Shown one piece after another: positions 34,240 to 42,888 of a stretch of DNA of 64,000 nt. The position numbers were made by a program, and so were the translations under genes. The stretch is from the NCBI RefSeq assembly GCF_014196425.1, contig NZ_JACIDR010000003.1, positions 434,001 to 498,000 of the forward strand, in the 5' to 3' direction. The notes beneath the pieces were generated by a model. It saw nothing but the letters and a program-made list of their open reading frames with translations, searched no databases and was not told where the DNA came from. This DNA is from Hansschlegelia beijingensis. Its GTDB lineage: Bacteria; Pseudomonadota; Alphaproteobacteria; Rhizobiales; Methylopilaceae. Numbering within the stretch: position 1 is the stretch's first letter; each line of letters starts with the position of its first letter.

Positions 34240-35049
34240 ATGAGAATTCGCATCGGCTTCGAGATCGTCCACACCTTCCCGCAACCGACGCCGTTGCTGG
34301 CGGTGCTCAACGTGCATCCGAGCCGTGAGAAGGATCTTCTCATCCCGGACCGGATCAACGCCTGGCCGCCCACGCCGATCTCGACCTACGTGGATGATTT
34401 CGGCAATGTCTGCAGCCGGATGCTGGCGCCGGCCGGCGATTTCACGCTGCAGACCGACGCGCTGGTGGCCGACAGCGGCGAGCCCGACCTCTACGCGCCG
34501 GACGCCGCCCAGGTGGCGGTGGAGGAACTTCCGGACGACGCGCTGCTCTACCTGCTCGGCAGCCGCTATTGCGAGACCGACCGGATGAGCGACATGGCGT
34601 GGTCGCTGTTCGGAAACGTTCCGGGGGGGTGGGGCCGCGTGCAGGCGATCGTCGACTATGTGCACGACCGCGTCGCCTTCGGCTATCAGCACGCACGCTC
34701 CACCAAATCCGCCTACGAGGCGCATGAGGAGCGGCAGGGCGTCTGCCGCGACTTCGCGCATCTCGCCGTCACGCTGTGCCGCTGCATGAACATCCCGGCC
34801 CGCTACGCGACCGGCTATCTCGGCGACATCGGCGTGCCGAAGGATCCCGCGCCGATGGATTTCAGCGCCTGGTTCGAGGTCTATCTCGGCGGGCGCTGGT
34901 ACACGTTCGACGCGCGCCACAACCAGCGGCGGATCGGCCGCATCGTGATGGGCCGCGGCCGCGACGCCTCCGACGTCGCGCTCACCAACACTTTCGGGCC
35001 CGGCGTGCTCAAGAGCTTCAAGGTCTGGACCGACGAGGTGACCGCATAG
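34240..35049 (+). CDS. Transglutaminase-like protein with Ser at the usual catalytic His position
   Basis: 269 residues: an N-terminal beta-rich domain, then a transglutaminase-like core. The nucleophile motif RQGVCRDFAHLAVTLCR (Cys near residue 169) is intact. In the next conserved block, DFSAWFEVYLGGRWYTFDARHN, the residue aligned to the catalytic His of H-A-W-x-E is Ser; the Asp in FDARHN is present. I believe this Ser form recurs in alphaproteobacterial relatives, so it may be a subfamily feature with altered chemistry. The ATG at 34240 begins the family domain; the longer frame is not needed. Confidence 0.7.
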   Translation: MRIRIGFEIVHTFPQPTPLLAVLNVHPSREKDLLIPDRINAWPPTPISTYVDDFGNVCSRMLAPAGDFTLQTDALVADSGEPDLYAPDAAQVAVEELPDDALLYLLGSRYCETDRMSDMAWSLFGNVPGGWGRVQAIVDYVHDRVAFGYQHARSTKSAYEAHEERQGVCRDFAHLAVTLCRCMNIPARYATGYLGDIGVPKDPAPMDFSAWFEVYLGGRWYTFDARHNQRRIGRIVMGRGRDASDVALTNTFGPGVLKSFKVWTDEVTA

Positions 35050-35120
35050 CGGCGCCCGGTTTCGGCGCGCCCGCGCCTCGCGTATAACCCGGCCTCCCGG
35101 CCTCCCAATCCAAGACGCCC

Positions 35121-36140
35121 TTGACCCGCTTCCGCTCCCACCGCTTCTCCGTCGCGCCGATGATGGACTGGACCGACCGGCATTGTCGGCTGTTCCACCG
35201 CGCGCTGACCAGCCAGGCGCTGCTCTACACCGAGATGGTCACGACCGGCGCGGTCCGGTTCGGGCCGCGCGAGCGGCTGCTCGGCTTTTCGTCCGAGGAG
35301 CGGCCGCTCGCGGCGCAGCTCGGCGGCTCGGAGCCCGAAGAACTCGCCGAGGCGGCGCGGATCTGCGAGGGCTTCGGCTATGACGAGATCAACCTCAATG
35401 TCGGCTGCCCCTCCGACCGCGTGCAGGACGGCCGCTTCGGCGCCTGCCTGATGGCCGAGCCGGACCGCGTCGCCCGGGGCGTCGCGGCCATGAAGGCCGC
35501 CGTCTCGATTCCCGTGACGGTGAAGTGCCGCATCGGGATCGACGACCAGGACCCGGAAGAGGCGCTCGACCGGCTCGCCGACGCCGTGGTGGCGGCCGGC
35601 TGCGACGCTCTGATCGTCCACGCCCGCAAGGCCTGGCTGAAGGGGCTGAGCCCGAAGGAGAACCGGGACGTCCCGCCGCTCGATTACGACCGCGTCTTCC
35701 GCCTCAAGCGGCGTTTCCCGGACCTGCCGGTCTCGATCAATGGCGGGATCGGCTCGATCGAGCAGGCGAGGGCGCTGCTCGAGCCGCGCGACGGCGTCAC
35801 GCTCGACGGCGTGATGCTCGGCCGGGCGGCCTATCAGAACGCGGAACTGCTGCTCGCCGTCGATCCGCTGCTGTTCGGCGAGGCGGCCCCGCACGCCGAC
35901 GCGCGGGCGGCCGTCGAAAGCCTGTTCCCGGCGATCGAAGCGCATCTTGCGCGCGGTGGCCGGCTGTCGAACTTCACGCGCCACATGCTCGGCCTGTTCC
36001 CAGGCCGCCCCGGGGCGCGCGCGTTCCGCCGGCTGCTGAGCGAGGAGGGGCCGAAGGCCGGCGCCGGGCTCGACGTGCTGCGCGCGGCGCTCGACCTCGT
36101 CGGCGACGCGAGGCCGTCCGCCGTCGCCGCCGCCGCGTGA
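35121..36140 (+). CDS. dusA: tRNA-dihydrouridine(20/20a) synthase
   Basis: A 339-residue FMN enzyme of the DusA group reducing U20/U20a in tRNA D-loops. Motifs: FSVAPMMDWTDRHCRLFHRAL at the N-terminus, INLNVGCPSDRVQDGRFGACLM (active-site Cys), PVTVKCRIGIDD, IVHARKAWLKGLSPKENR (DusA-specific) and INGGIGS. The TTG at 35121 gives the standard N-terminus but has only a weak ribosome binding site. The next gene starts 7 nt downstream. Confidence 0.9.
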   Translation: MTRFRSHRFSVAPMMDWTDRHCRLFHRALTSQALLYTEMVTTGAVRFGPRERLLGFSSEERPLAAQLGGSEPEELAEAARICEGFGYDEINLNVGCPSDRVQDGRFGACLMAEPDRVARGVAAMKAAVSIPVTVKCRIGIDDQDPEEALDRLADAVVAAGCDALIVHARKAWLKGLSPKENRDVPPLDYDRVFRLKRRFPDLPVSINGGIGSIEQARALLEPRDGVTLDGVMLGRAAYQNAELLLAVDPLLFGEAAPHADARAAVESLFPAIEAHLARGGRLSNFTRHMLGLFPGRPGARAFRRLLSEEGPKAGAGLDVLRAALDLVGDARPSAVAAAA

Positions 36141-36147
36141 CCGCCGG

Positions 36148-36987
36148 ATGGAGCTGATCGCCGGCCTCCCGGCCGCGGAGATCGGCTGGCTGGTCGCCGG
36201 GCTCGTCATCGGCGGGATCGTCACCGGCATCCTCTCGGGGCTGTTCGGCGTCGGCGGCGGGGCGGTCATCGTGCCCGTGCTGGCCGAGCTGTTCGACCAT
36301 GTGGGGGCCGGCCCGGACGCCCAGATGCACCTCGCGGTCGGGACCTCGCTCGCCATCATCATTCCGACGTCGCTCAGATCCTTCGCCGCCCAGCGGGCGC
36401 GGGGCGCGGTCGACATGGCGGCGCTGCGGCTGTGGATCCTGCCCGTGGCGGCGGGCGCGGCCGCGGGCGCCGCGATCGCCGCCGTGGCGAGCTCCGACGC
36501 GCTCAAGGCGGTGTTCGCCGTCTTCGCGCTCTCGATGTCGGCCAATCTGCTGTTCGGGAGCGATCGCTGGCGGCTCGCCGACGATCTGCCGAGCCGCGCC
36601 GCCACGTCGCTCTGGGGCTTCCTGATCGCGGTCGTGTCGGCGCTGATCGGCATCGGCGGCGGCGCGCTCGCCGCGCTGTTCCTCACGCTCCACAACCGGC
36701 CGATCCACACCGCGCTCGGCACCTCGTCCGGGTTCGGCGTGCTGGTCGCCATTCCGGGGGCGATCGGCTACGCGGCGGCGGGCCTGCCGCATCTGGGCGA
36801 GCTGCCGCCGCTCTCGATCGGCTATGTCTCGCTGCTCGGCCTCGTGCTGATGGCGCCGATCTCCGTGCTCGCCGCCCCGCTCGGGGTGCGGCTCGCGCAC
36901 CGGCTGTCGAAGCGGCGACTGCGGATGGCCTTCGGCTGCTTTCTGGCGCTGGTCGCGACGCGCTTCATCGTCGACCTGCTGACCTGA
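36148..36987 (+). CDS. TauE/SafE (DUF81) family membrane permease
   Basis: 279 residues with about eight helices. Two copies of the family signature: GILSGLFGVGGGAVIVPVL near residue 31 and ALIGIGGGALAALFL near 165; TSLAIIIPTSLRSF is also typical. Members export sulphite, sulphoacetate or other organosulphur anions or import similar ions; specificity cannot be read here. It follows dusA by 7 nt with no related neighbour. Confidence 0.8.
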   Translation: MELIAGLPAAEIGWLVAGLVIGGIVTGILSGLFGVGGGAVIVPVLAELFDHVGAGPDAQMHLAVGTSLAIIIPTSLRSFAAQRARGAVDMAALRLWILPVAAGAAAGAAIAAVASSDALKAVFAVFALSMSANLLFGSDRWRLADDLPSRAATSLWGFLIAVVSALIGIGGGALAALFLTLHNRPIHTALGTSSGFGVLVAIPGAIGYAAAGLPHLGELPPLSIGYVSLLGLVLMAPISVLAAPLGVRLAHRLSKRRLRMAFGCFLALVATRFIVDLLT

Positions 36988-36996
36988 GCGAAAGCG

Positions 36997-37296
36997 TCAG
37001 TCGATGTTGACGCCGAGCCCGAACAGAACGTCCTTGCCGTAGACGTAGAGCAGGGCGAACGCGCAGGCGATCGCGAGCCAGATCGCGATCGCGCGGAGCG
37101 CTCCGGCGCCGTCGCCGGCGTAGCGCCGCAGCAGCCCCGGGCCGATCCACACCGCAAGGCAGATCATCGCGATCGCGCTCGCCCAGCTGGCGTTCGGAAA
37201 GGTCCCGAAGCCGCCGGCGAGGTCCGCCACCACGAAGGTCGCGATCGCGGCCAGCGTGACGGCGATCAGCAGCTCGGCGACGCCCCGGCGCTTCAT
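36997..37296 (-). CDS. Small membrane protein, unknown
   Basis: 99 residues, three predicted transmembrane helices (LLIAVTLAAIATFVVADLAG, SAIAMICLAVWIGPGLL, AIAIWLAIACAFALLYVYG) and a short ending VLFGLGVNID. Its ATG overlaps the stop of the DUF1289 gene by 4 nt, indicating translational coupling. In related bacteria DUF1289 genes are often followed by a membrane-anchored retropepsin-like protease; this resembles only such an N-terminal membrane part, so a remnant is possible. No function assigned. Confidence 0.6.
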   Translation of the reverse strand: MKRRGVAELLIAVTLAAIATFVVADLAGGFGTFPNASWASAIAMICLAVWIGPGLLRRYAGDGAGALRAIAIWLAIACAFALLYVYGKDVLFGLGVNID

Positions 37297-37505
37297 GTGT
37301 CGGACTCCAGGACGGCGGGCGCCGCGCGCGCCGTCTTGCGACGGGCGGGCAGCAGCCGCATCACCCGCTCGCGCTCCTCGGGCGAGTAGCGCGCCCACGC
37401 CCCGATCTCGGCGAGGGTGCGGAAGCAGCCCTCGCACCAGCCGGTCGACGGGTCCATGACGCAGACCGAGATGCAGGGACTCTTGATCGGACGATGCTCC
37501 AGCAT
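37293..37505 (-). CDS. DUF1289 small Cys-motif protein
   Basis: 70 residues with the DUF1289 pattern: IKSPCISVCVMDPSTGWCEGCFRTLAEIGAWARYSPEER. The four Cys (C-x3-C, then C-x2-C) probably bind a metal ion or Fe-S cluster. The C-terminal third is basic. It is translationally coupled to the small membrane protein downstream. Family function unknown. Confidence 0.78.
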   Translation of the reverse strand: MLEHRPIKSPCISVCVMDPSTGWCEGCFRTLAEIGAWARYSPEERERVMRLLPARRKTARAAPAVLESDT

Positions 37506-37563
37506 CGCCGATGGATGGCGCGGCCGGCCGGGCGACGCAAGGCGCCATTTCGTGCGCCGGCCG

Positions 37564-38376
37564 TCAGCCGGCCGCCGCAGCCACCAGCGCGACCAGCGCC
37601 GCGATCTCGGCGACCTCGGTCGCCGCGCCGCAGACGTCGCCCGTGTAGCCGCGGATCTGCGCGCGCGACAGCGCGGTCACGCCGAGCGCCGCCACGGCGG
37701 CGGCGGCGGCGGCCGCCAGGCCCGCTCCGACGCCCGCCAGCAGCAGAGCCGCCAGCGCGCCGAGCCCGCATCCCACCGCGACCGAGGCCGCGCGCGGCCG
37801 CGCCGCCCGGCCCGCCCCGTCGGCGCGCGCTGGCTTGAGCAGCAGCGCGGGCAGCAGCGCGAGCGGCCGGGACAGCGCCGCTGCGGCGATCAGCGCGAGC
37901 AGCGCGCCTTCCTCGCCGAGCCGCTCCGCGAGCGCCGCGACCAGCGTGATGCGCGCGCCGAGCGCGAGCGTCAGCGCGGAGACGCCGTAGGCTCCGACGC
38001 TGCTGTCGCGCATGATCTCGAGCTTGCGCTTGCGGGTCGCGCCGCCGCCGAACCCGTCGGCCACGTCTGCGAGCGCGTCCTGATGCAGGGCGCCGGTCAG
38101 TGCGACGCCGGCGATCACCGCGAAGGCGGCGGCCGGCAGGGCGGGCAGGCCGAGCGCGAGGCCGGCCCCGAGCGCCTCGCCCGCGACCGCGCCCGCGACC
38201 GCGCCCGCGAGCGGCGCGGCCGCGGCGACGCCGTCGAAGATCCGCTCCGGCTGCGGCGTCGACCAGGCGGACGGGACCGGCAGCCGCGTGAAGAAGCGGA
38301 GCGCGTCGCCGGCCGCGTCGAGCGCCCGGCGCGGCGACGAACGCCCGGATGGCGGCGGCGGGCCGTTCGGCGTCAT
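37564..38376 (-). CDS. cobS: Adenosylcobinamide-GDP ribazoletransferase
   Basis: A 270-residue, very Ala-rich integral membrane enzyme that joins adenosylcobinamide-GDP and alpha-ribazole in the last step of cobalamin assembly. The diagnostic segment is HQDALADVADGFGGGATRKRKLEIMRDSSVGAYG (the usual HxDGLAD has A for G), preceded by FFTRLPVP near the N-terminus. Divergent from cobT with a 117-nt spacer, in which I see no cobalamin riboswitch. Confidence 0.88.
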   Translation of the reverse strand: MTPNGPPPPSGRSSPRRALDAAGDALRFFTRLPVPSAWSTPQPERIFDGVAAAAPLAGAVAGAVAGEALGAGLALGLPALPAAAFAVIAGVALTGALHQDALADVADGFGGGATRKRKLEIMRDSSVGAYGVSALTLALGARITLVAALAERLGEEGALLALIAAAALSRPLALLPALLLKPARADGAGRAARPRAASVAVGCGLGALAALLLAGVGAGLAAAAAAAVAALGVTALSRAQIRGYTGDVCGAATEVAEIAALVALVAAAAG

Positions 38377-38493
38377 GGGCTTCTCCGGCAGAGTGACCTG
38401 CGGCCTTTAGCACGTCGCCGCGCGGCCGGCCCGGCTTGGCGCGCGCAGGCGGTTCGGTTATGCCGCTCGTCCCCCCACCGTCACGGTTTCGAA

Positions 38494-39543
38494 ATGCCGC
38501 AATCGACCGGCGCGGTCATCCCGCCCAACCCGACGGGCCTTCCCTTCGACGACATCCGGGCGCTGCTCGCCCGCATGCCCGGCCCGGACGAGGCGTCGGC
38601 CGCTTCCGTGCGCGCCCGCGAGGCCGAGCTGATCAAGCCGGCCGGCGCGCTCGGGCGGCTGGAGGAGATCGCCGAGTGGCTCGCCGCCTGGCAGCGCAAG
38701 CCGACGCCGACCGTGGACCGGCCGCTGGTCGCGATCTTCGCCGGCGCCCACGGCGTCGCGGCGCGCGGCGTCTCGGCCTATCCGGCCGCCGTCACGCGGC
38801 AGATGCTGGACGCGTTCTCTTCCGGTCAGGCGGCGATCAACCAGATCTGCGGCGCCTTCGGCCTCGGGCTCAAGGTGTTCGACCTCGCCACCGAGAAGCC
38901 GACGCCGGACTTCACCGAGGACGCGGCGATGACGGAGGCCGAATGCGCCGCCACCATGGCCTACGGCATGGAGGCGATCGCGGGCGGCGTCGACCTGCTG
39001 GTCGTCGGCGAGATGGGCATCGGCAACACCACCGTGGCTTCCGCGCTCGCGGCGGCGCTGTTCGGCGGGGACGTGGCCGACTGGGTCGGCCGCGGCACCG
39101 GCGTCGACGAGGAGGGGGTCGCCCGCAAGGTCGCGGCCGTGGAAGCCGCGCTCGAGCGCCACGCCGGCAATCTGGACGACCCGCTGGAGGCGCTGCGCCG
39201 CGTCGGCGGCCGCGAGTTCGCAGCGATCGGCGGCGCGATCCTGGCCGCCCGCCTCGAAGGCGTGCCGGTGGTCATCGACGGCTTCGTGGCGACGGCTGCG
39301 GCCGCCGTGCTGCACGCCTATGACGCGAGCGCGCTCGCGCATTGCGTCGCGGGCCACAAATCAGCCGAGGCCGGCCACAAGCGGCTGCTGAAGCGGCTGG
39401 AGCTCAAGCCGCTCCTCGATCTCGACATGCGCCTCGGGGAAGGCTCCGGCGGCGCGCTCGCGGTGACGATCGTCAAGGCCGCGGTCGCCTGCCACACCGG
39501 CATGGCGACCTTCGCCGAAGCCGCGGTGTCGGAGAAGGGCTGA
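38494..39543 (+). CDS. cobT: Nicotinate-nucleotide-dimethylbenzimidazole phosphoribosyltransferase
   Basis: 349 residues. CobT activates the lower ligand base to alpha-ribazole phosphate. Motifs: KPAGALGRLEEIAEWLA, VAIFAGAHGVAARGVSAYP, VGEMGIGNTT, GRGTGVDEEG, VVIDGFVATAAA, GHKSAEAGHKRLL, and the C-terminal FAEAAV with the catalytic-type Glu. The ATG at 38494 follows gaaa and is the natural N-terminus; the far longer open frame runs through the cobS antisense and is not used. Confidence 0.92.
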   Translation: MPQSTGAVIPPNPTGLPFDDIRALLARMPGPDEASAASVRAREAELIKPAGALGRLEEIAEWLAAWQRKPTPTVDRPLVAIFAGAHGVAARGVSAYPAAVTRQMLDAFSSGQAAINQICGAFGLGLKVFDLATEKPTPDFTEDAAMTEAECAATMAYGMEAIAGGVDLLVVGEMGIGNTTVASALAAALFGGDVADWVGRGTGVDEEGVARKVAAVEAALERHAGNLDDPLEALRRVGGREFAAIGGAILAARLEGVPVVIDGFVATAAAAVLHAYDASALAHCVAGHKSAEAGHKRLLKRLELKPLLDLDMRLGEGSGGALAVTIVKAAVACHTGMATFAEAAVSEKG

Positions 39544-39550
39544 GAGCCCG

Positions 39551-39784
39551 TCAGATCGGCAGCTCGACCGGCTCCTCGGAGAGCGGAATGTCAGCCGAGC
39601 GGCGGGCGCTTTCCAGCGCGGCGTAGTGCAGGGCGGCGTCGCGGCTGGCGAACAGGCCGCCGCCATGCCCCTGGCGCTCCACCGCGACCCACTGGCCGAG
39701 GCGGTTCTGGCCGACGATGAAGTCGGGCGTCGGGGCGAGCCCGAAGCGGGCGGAGGGAGGCTTCGTGTCTGCGGGCGTGCTCAT
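39551..39784 (-). CDS. Hypothetical protein, 77 residues
   Basis: A small soluble protein rich in Ala, Pro and Arg with a central FIVGQNRLGQWVAVERQGHGGGLF that looks like a short beta-hairpin domain, followed by a helical ASRDAALHYAALESARRS. The middle part resembles small DUF2188-like beta-beta-alpha proteins, but I cannot assign it. The ATG at 39784 is preceded by few ribosome-binding bases. It is convergent with cobT, 7 nt from its end. Confidence 0.5.
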   Translation of the reverse strand: MSTPADTKPPSARFGLAPTPDFIVGQNRLGQWVAVERQGHGGGLFASRDAALHYAALESARRSADIPLSEEPVELPI

Positions 39785-39907
39785 GAGGGTTCGTTCGGTG
39801 AACGGCGCGACGGGTGCGCCGCGCAGGAAAGCTATGAGGGCCTTTGTGAGGGCGCGATGCGGCGCTGGCGGTCCGGGCGTTGGGTTTCCGTGAGCGTCGC
39901 GGCCTGA

Positions 39908-41467
39908 TCAGCCGGCCCGCCTAAGCGCGGCGGCCGGGGCCTCCGCCCGGGCTCTGGCCGGGGCGCCTTTCTCGGGGATCGGCGCGAGCGGGGCCATCAC
40001 GCGGGTCGCGGGAAGCGTCACGATCACCTCTGTGCCTTCGCGCAGGCGGCTCTTCAGGGAGAAGCTTCCGCCGTGGAGGTCGATCAGCCCCTTCACGATC
40101 GGCAGGCCGAGCCCGGCGCCCTGTTCGGCGGTCTTGATCGCGAGCGTGCCCTGGCCGAACGAGGCGAGCACGGTCGGGATCTCGTTCTCCGGAATGCCCG
40201 GCCCGGTGTCGGCGACCGAGATGTACTGGCCGCCCGAGGCGGTCCAGCCGACCTTCAGCCGGATCTCGCCGCCCTGCGGGGTGAACTTGATGGCGTTCGA
40301 CAGCAGGTTGAGCGTGATCTGGCGCATGGCGCGCTCGTCCGCCCAAACCGGCGGCAGGCCGGCCTCCACCGCCTCGCGGATGACGATGCCGCGGTTCTTG
40401 GCGCGCAGCTTCAGCAGATGGTGGCAATCCTCCACCACATAGGCGAGGTGGACGCTCTCCTCGTTGAGCTCGTAGCGCCCCGCCTCGATGCGCGACAGGT
40501 CGAGGATCTCGTTGATCAGGTTGAGCAAATGCTGCCCGCTCTGGTGGATGTCGCCGGCGTATTCCTTGTAGGTCGGCGTCGCGTGCGGGCCGAAGATCTC
40601 CGACTTCATCACCTCCGAGAAGCCGAGGATCGCGTTCAGCGGCGTGCGCAGCTCGTGGCTCATGGTGGCGAGGAAGCGGGACTTGGCGAGGTTCGCCTCC
40701 TCGGCGCGGCGCCGGGCTTCGTCGGAGTTCGCCTTGGCCTGTTCGAGCTCGCCGATCAGGGCGTCCTTCTCGGCCCTGAACTCGAGAGTCTCCAGCGTGT
40801 TGCGGTAGAGCCGGTGGGCGAGCAGCAGGAAGTAGACCTCGGTGCCGGCCGTCATCGCGGCGACCGCCGTCGAGGCCGCGCCGCCATGCAGCGTGTAGAC
40901 GGCGATCACCAGCGAGGCGATCGGCAGGGTCGCGGCCCACACCGCCGCCGGAACGCTCGCGGCCAGCATGGTGGCGACCGCGACGCCGACCAGCATCACG
41001 AACAGCGAGATGACCTCGGCCGTCACGCCCCCCGGATCGGCGCGCCCGAGCAGCACGATGATCGACGCCCAGGCGACGCCGTTGACGGCCTCCGCCAGCA
41101 CGAAGCGCAGCTTCCACGTCCTGATCTTCAGCTTGTCGGCGGGCCTGCGCAGGAAGCGGCGCGCGAACAGCGCGATCATGCCGTGCCCGAGCGCGACCGC
41201 GGCGAGCCAGGCCGCGGCCATCTGCGGCGCGATCCAGAGCGTCGCGACCGCCGCGATCACGCTCGCCAGCGCGAGCGCCACCACCGCGGCCGAGAGCCGG
41301 TTCTGCGCATAGATGCGGGCGAGTTCGAGGTCGAAGGCCGGGCGGACGCCGCTCGACGAGGTCAGCCGCTCGCGCTCCGCGCGCAGCTTGGCGGTCACGG
41401 CGCGACGGCGATCGGGCGTGTCGTTCGGCCTGCGGTCGGACGTCCCGTCCGACGGAAGATCGAACAT
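39908..41467 (-). CDS. Membrane histidine kinase of the DivJ/PleC type
   Basis: 519 residues: a polar N-terminus, five or six transmembrane helices (about residues 55-220), a short coiled coil, then HisKA and HATPase_c. The H-box FLATMSHELRTPLNAILGFSEVMKSE and the following GDIHQSGQHLLNLINEILDLSRIEAGRYEL are typical of alphaproteobacterial DivJ/PleC/PdhS-like kinases that act on DivK-type receivers. N-box NLLSNAIKFTP, G1 DTGPGIP and G2 GAGLGLPIVKGL are intact. No receiver gene is adjacent. A start at 41509 is also possible, but neither start has a strong ribosome binding site. Confidence 0.85.
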   Translation of the reverse strand: MFDLPSDGTSDRRPNDTPDRRRAVTAKLRAERERLTSSSGVRPAFDLELARIYAQNRLSAAVVALALASVIAAVATLWIAPQMAAAWLAAVALGHGMIALFARRFLRRPADKLKIRTWKLRFVLAEAVNGVAWASIIVLLGRADPGGVTAEVISLFVMLVGVAVATMLAASVPAAVWAATLPIASLVIAVYTLHGGAASTAVAAMTAGTEVYFLLLAHRLYRNTLETLEFRAEKDALIGELEQAKANSDEARRRAEEANLAKSRFLATMSHELRTPLNAILGFSEVMKSEIFGPHATPTYKEYAGDIHQSGQHLLNLINEILDLSRIEAGRYELNEESVHLAYVVEDCHHLLKLRAKNRGIVIREAVEAGLPPVWADERAMRQITLNLLSNAIKFTPQGGEIRLKVGWTASGGQYISVADTGPGIPENEIPTVLASFGQGTLAIKTAEQGAGLGLPIVKGLIDLHGGSFSLKSRLREGTEVIVTLPATRVMAPLAPIPEKGAPARARAEAPAAALRRAG

Positions 41468-41536
41468 GTCCACGATTTGGCCTGCCCCGCGCCCTAGGTT
41501 GAGACGCATGGACGATGACGGGAAACGATTAAGGCC

Positions 41537-42214
41537 GTGCTGACGGATCCGTTCGAATTGGCTTCGCCGCTCGAGACGCCGGAGCAGCCGGACGCCGAGG
41601 CGCGTCTCGACGCGCTGCTCGGGCGGGTGCGGGCCTGCCGGATCTGCCGCGAGGCGCCCCTGCGGCGACCGCTGCCGCACGAGCCGCGCCCTGTCGTGCG
41701 GGCGCGCGCGACCGCCCGGATCGCGATCTGCGGCCAGGCCCCGGGGACCCGCGTGCATGCGAGCGGGGCGCCGTTCTCCGATCCCTCGGGCGTCCGGCTG
41801 CGCCGCTGGCTCGGGGTGACGGACGAGGAGTTCTATGACGAGAGCCGGATCGCGATCGTGCCGATGGGCTTCTGCTTCCCCGGGCTGACGGCGGACGGCG
41901 CGGATCTGCCGCCGCGCCCGGAATGCGCCCCGGCCTGGCGGGCGGCGGTGTTCGCCGAGCTGCCGAAGGTCGAGCTCGTGCTCGCGATCGGGCGGCCGGC
42001 GCAGCTCTGGCACCTCGGCCCGGACGCGGGAAAGAGCCTGACCGAGACGGTGGCGCGCTGGCGCGAGCTGCTGGGCCGGCCGGGCGCGCCCAGGATCGCG
42101 CCGCTGCCGCACCCGTCCTGGCGCAACAACAGCTGGCTGAAGAAGAATCCGTGGTTCGAGGACGAGGCCGCGCCGGAGCTGCGCCGCCTCGTTCGCGCCG
42201 CGTTGGAGCGTTAG
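41537..42214 (+). CDS. Uracil-DNA glycosylase superfamily protein
   Basis: 225 residues with a CxxC pair near the N-terminus (ACRICREAP), ICGQAPGTRVHASGAPFSDPSGVRLRRWLG as motif 1, and LPHPSWRNNSWLKKNPWF as the C-terminal DNA-intercalation motif. It resembles the uracil-DNA glycosylase family proteins with unsettled substrate rather than UngA; uracil, hypoxanthine or other lesions are possible. The GTG at 41537 is divergent from the histidine kinase with a 69-nt spacer. Confidence 0.7.
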   Translation: MLTDPFELASPLETPEQPDAEARLDALLGRVRACRICREAPLRRPLPHEPRPVVRARATARIAICGQAPGTRVHASGAPFSDPSGVRLRRWLGVTDEEFYDESRIAIVPMGFCFPGLTADGADLPPRPECAPAWRAAVFAELPKVELVLAIGRPAQLWHLGPDAGKSLTETVARWRELLGRPGAPRIAPLPHPSWRNNSWLKKNPWFEDEAAPELRRLVRAALER

Positions 42215-42305
42215 CGGAGATCGATGCGCGGCCGCGCAGGGAGAAGCGTTCGGCGGCGTGAGACGCACTGAGGACGAGGGGCACACCAGCAAAGGAGCTT
42301 CCCTC

Positions 42306-42860
42306 ATGGAGCGAACCATCGCGGCCACTCTTTTCGCCGCCGTCATGGCGACCGCCGCAACCGGCGCCGCCACGGCGCAGACGGCCGAACCTGCGGCGAA
42401 GTCGGGCGCGACCGCCGGCGAGACCGCCGGCCCCGCCCGCGCCGAGCGCATGCAGAAATGGTCGAACCGCCTCAACAAGCGCTTCGAGGCGGACGACAAG
42501 AACCGCGACGGCGCGCTTGATCGCGCCGAGGTCGAGGCGCGGCTGAACAAGGCGTTCGACCGGCGCGACAAGAACCGTGACGGCTCGCTCGACGCCGACG
42601 AGGTCAAGGCGATCGGCGCGAGGCAGGGCGGCAAGGGCGCCAAAGCCCTGCAGGCCCGCTTCAAGCGCGCCGACGCCGACCGCGACGGCAAGATCAGCCG
42701 CCAGGAGTTTCTGGCGACGCTGCCGCCCTGGTTCGTGCGGGCGGACGCGGACAAGGACGAGAAGGTGACGAAGCAGGAGCTCGACGCCTTCATCGCCAAG
42801 CGCGGCAAGCAGGCCAAGGCCGCCGTGAAGGCCGACGACGACGAGGACGACGACAACTGA
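42306..42860 (+). CDS. Secreted EF-hand calcium-binding protein
   Basis: 184 residues: signal peptide (cleavage near ATAQT) and four EF-hand loops: DDKNRDGALDRAE, DKNRDGSLDADE, DADRDGKISRQE and DADKDEKVTKQE. The first three have complete Asp/Asn-x-Asp-Gly ligand sets; the fourth has Glu for the central Gly and is likely weaker. The tail is acidic. aaagga lies before the ATG at 42306. It precedes an ECF sigma gene by 28 nt, so it may be periplasmic input or target of that system. Confidence 0.82.
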   Translation: MERTIAATLFAAVMATAATGAATAQTAEPAAKSGATAGETAGPARAERMQKWSNRLNKRFEADDKNRDGALDRAEVEARLNKAFDRRDKNRDGSLDADEVKAIGARQGGKGAKALQARFKRADADRDGKISRQEFLATLPPWFVRADADKDEKVTKQELDAFIAKRGKQAKAAVKADDDEDDDN

Positions 42861-42888
42861 TGCGGCGCGCGGGGGGCGGGGGTGCGGC

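Noticed and set aside
38377-38493. Cobalamin riboswitch between cobS and cobT
   Set aside because: The 117-nt spacer is too short and has no B12-box-like sequence.
37417-38493. N-terminal extension of cobT by 359 codons
   Set aside because: It is antisense of cobS and DUF1289; CobT homology begins at 38494.
39908-42856. 982-codon extension of the histidine kinase frame
   Set aside because: The extra N-terminal part is antisense to the glycosylase and EF-hand genes; the kinase begins near 41467.
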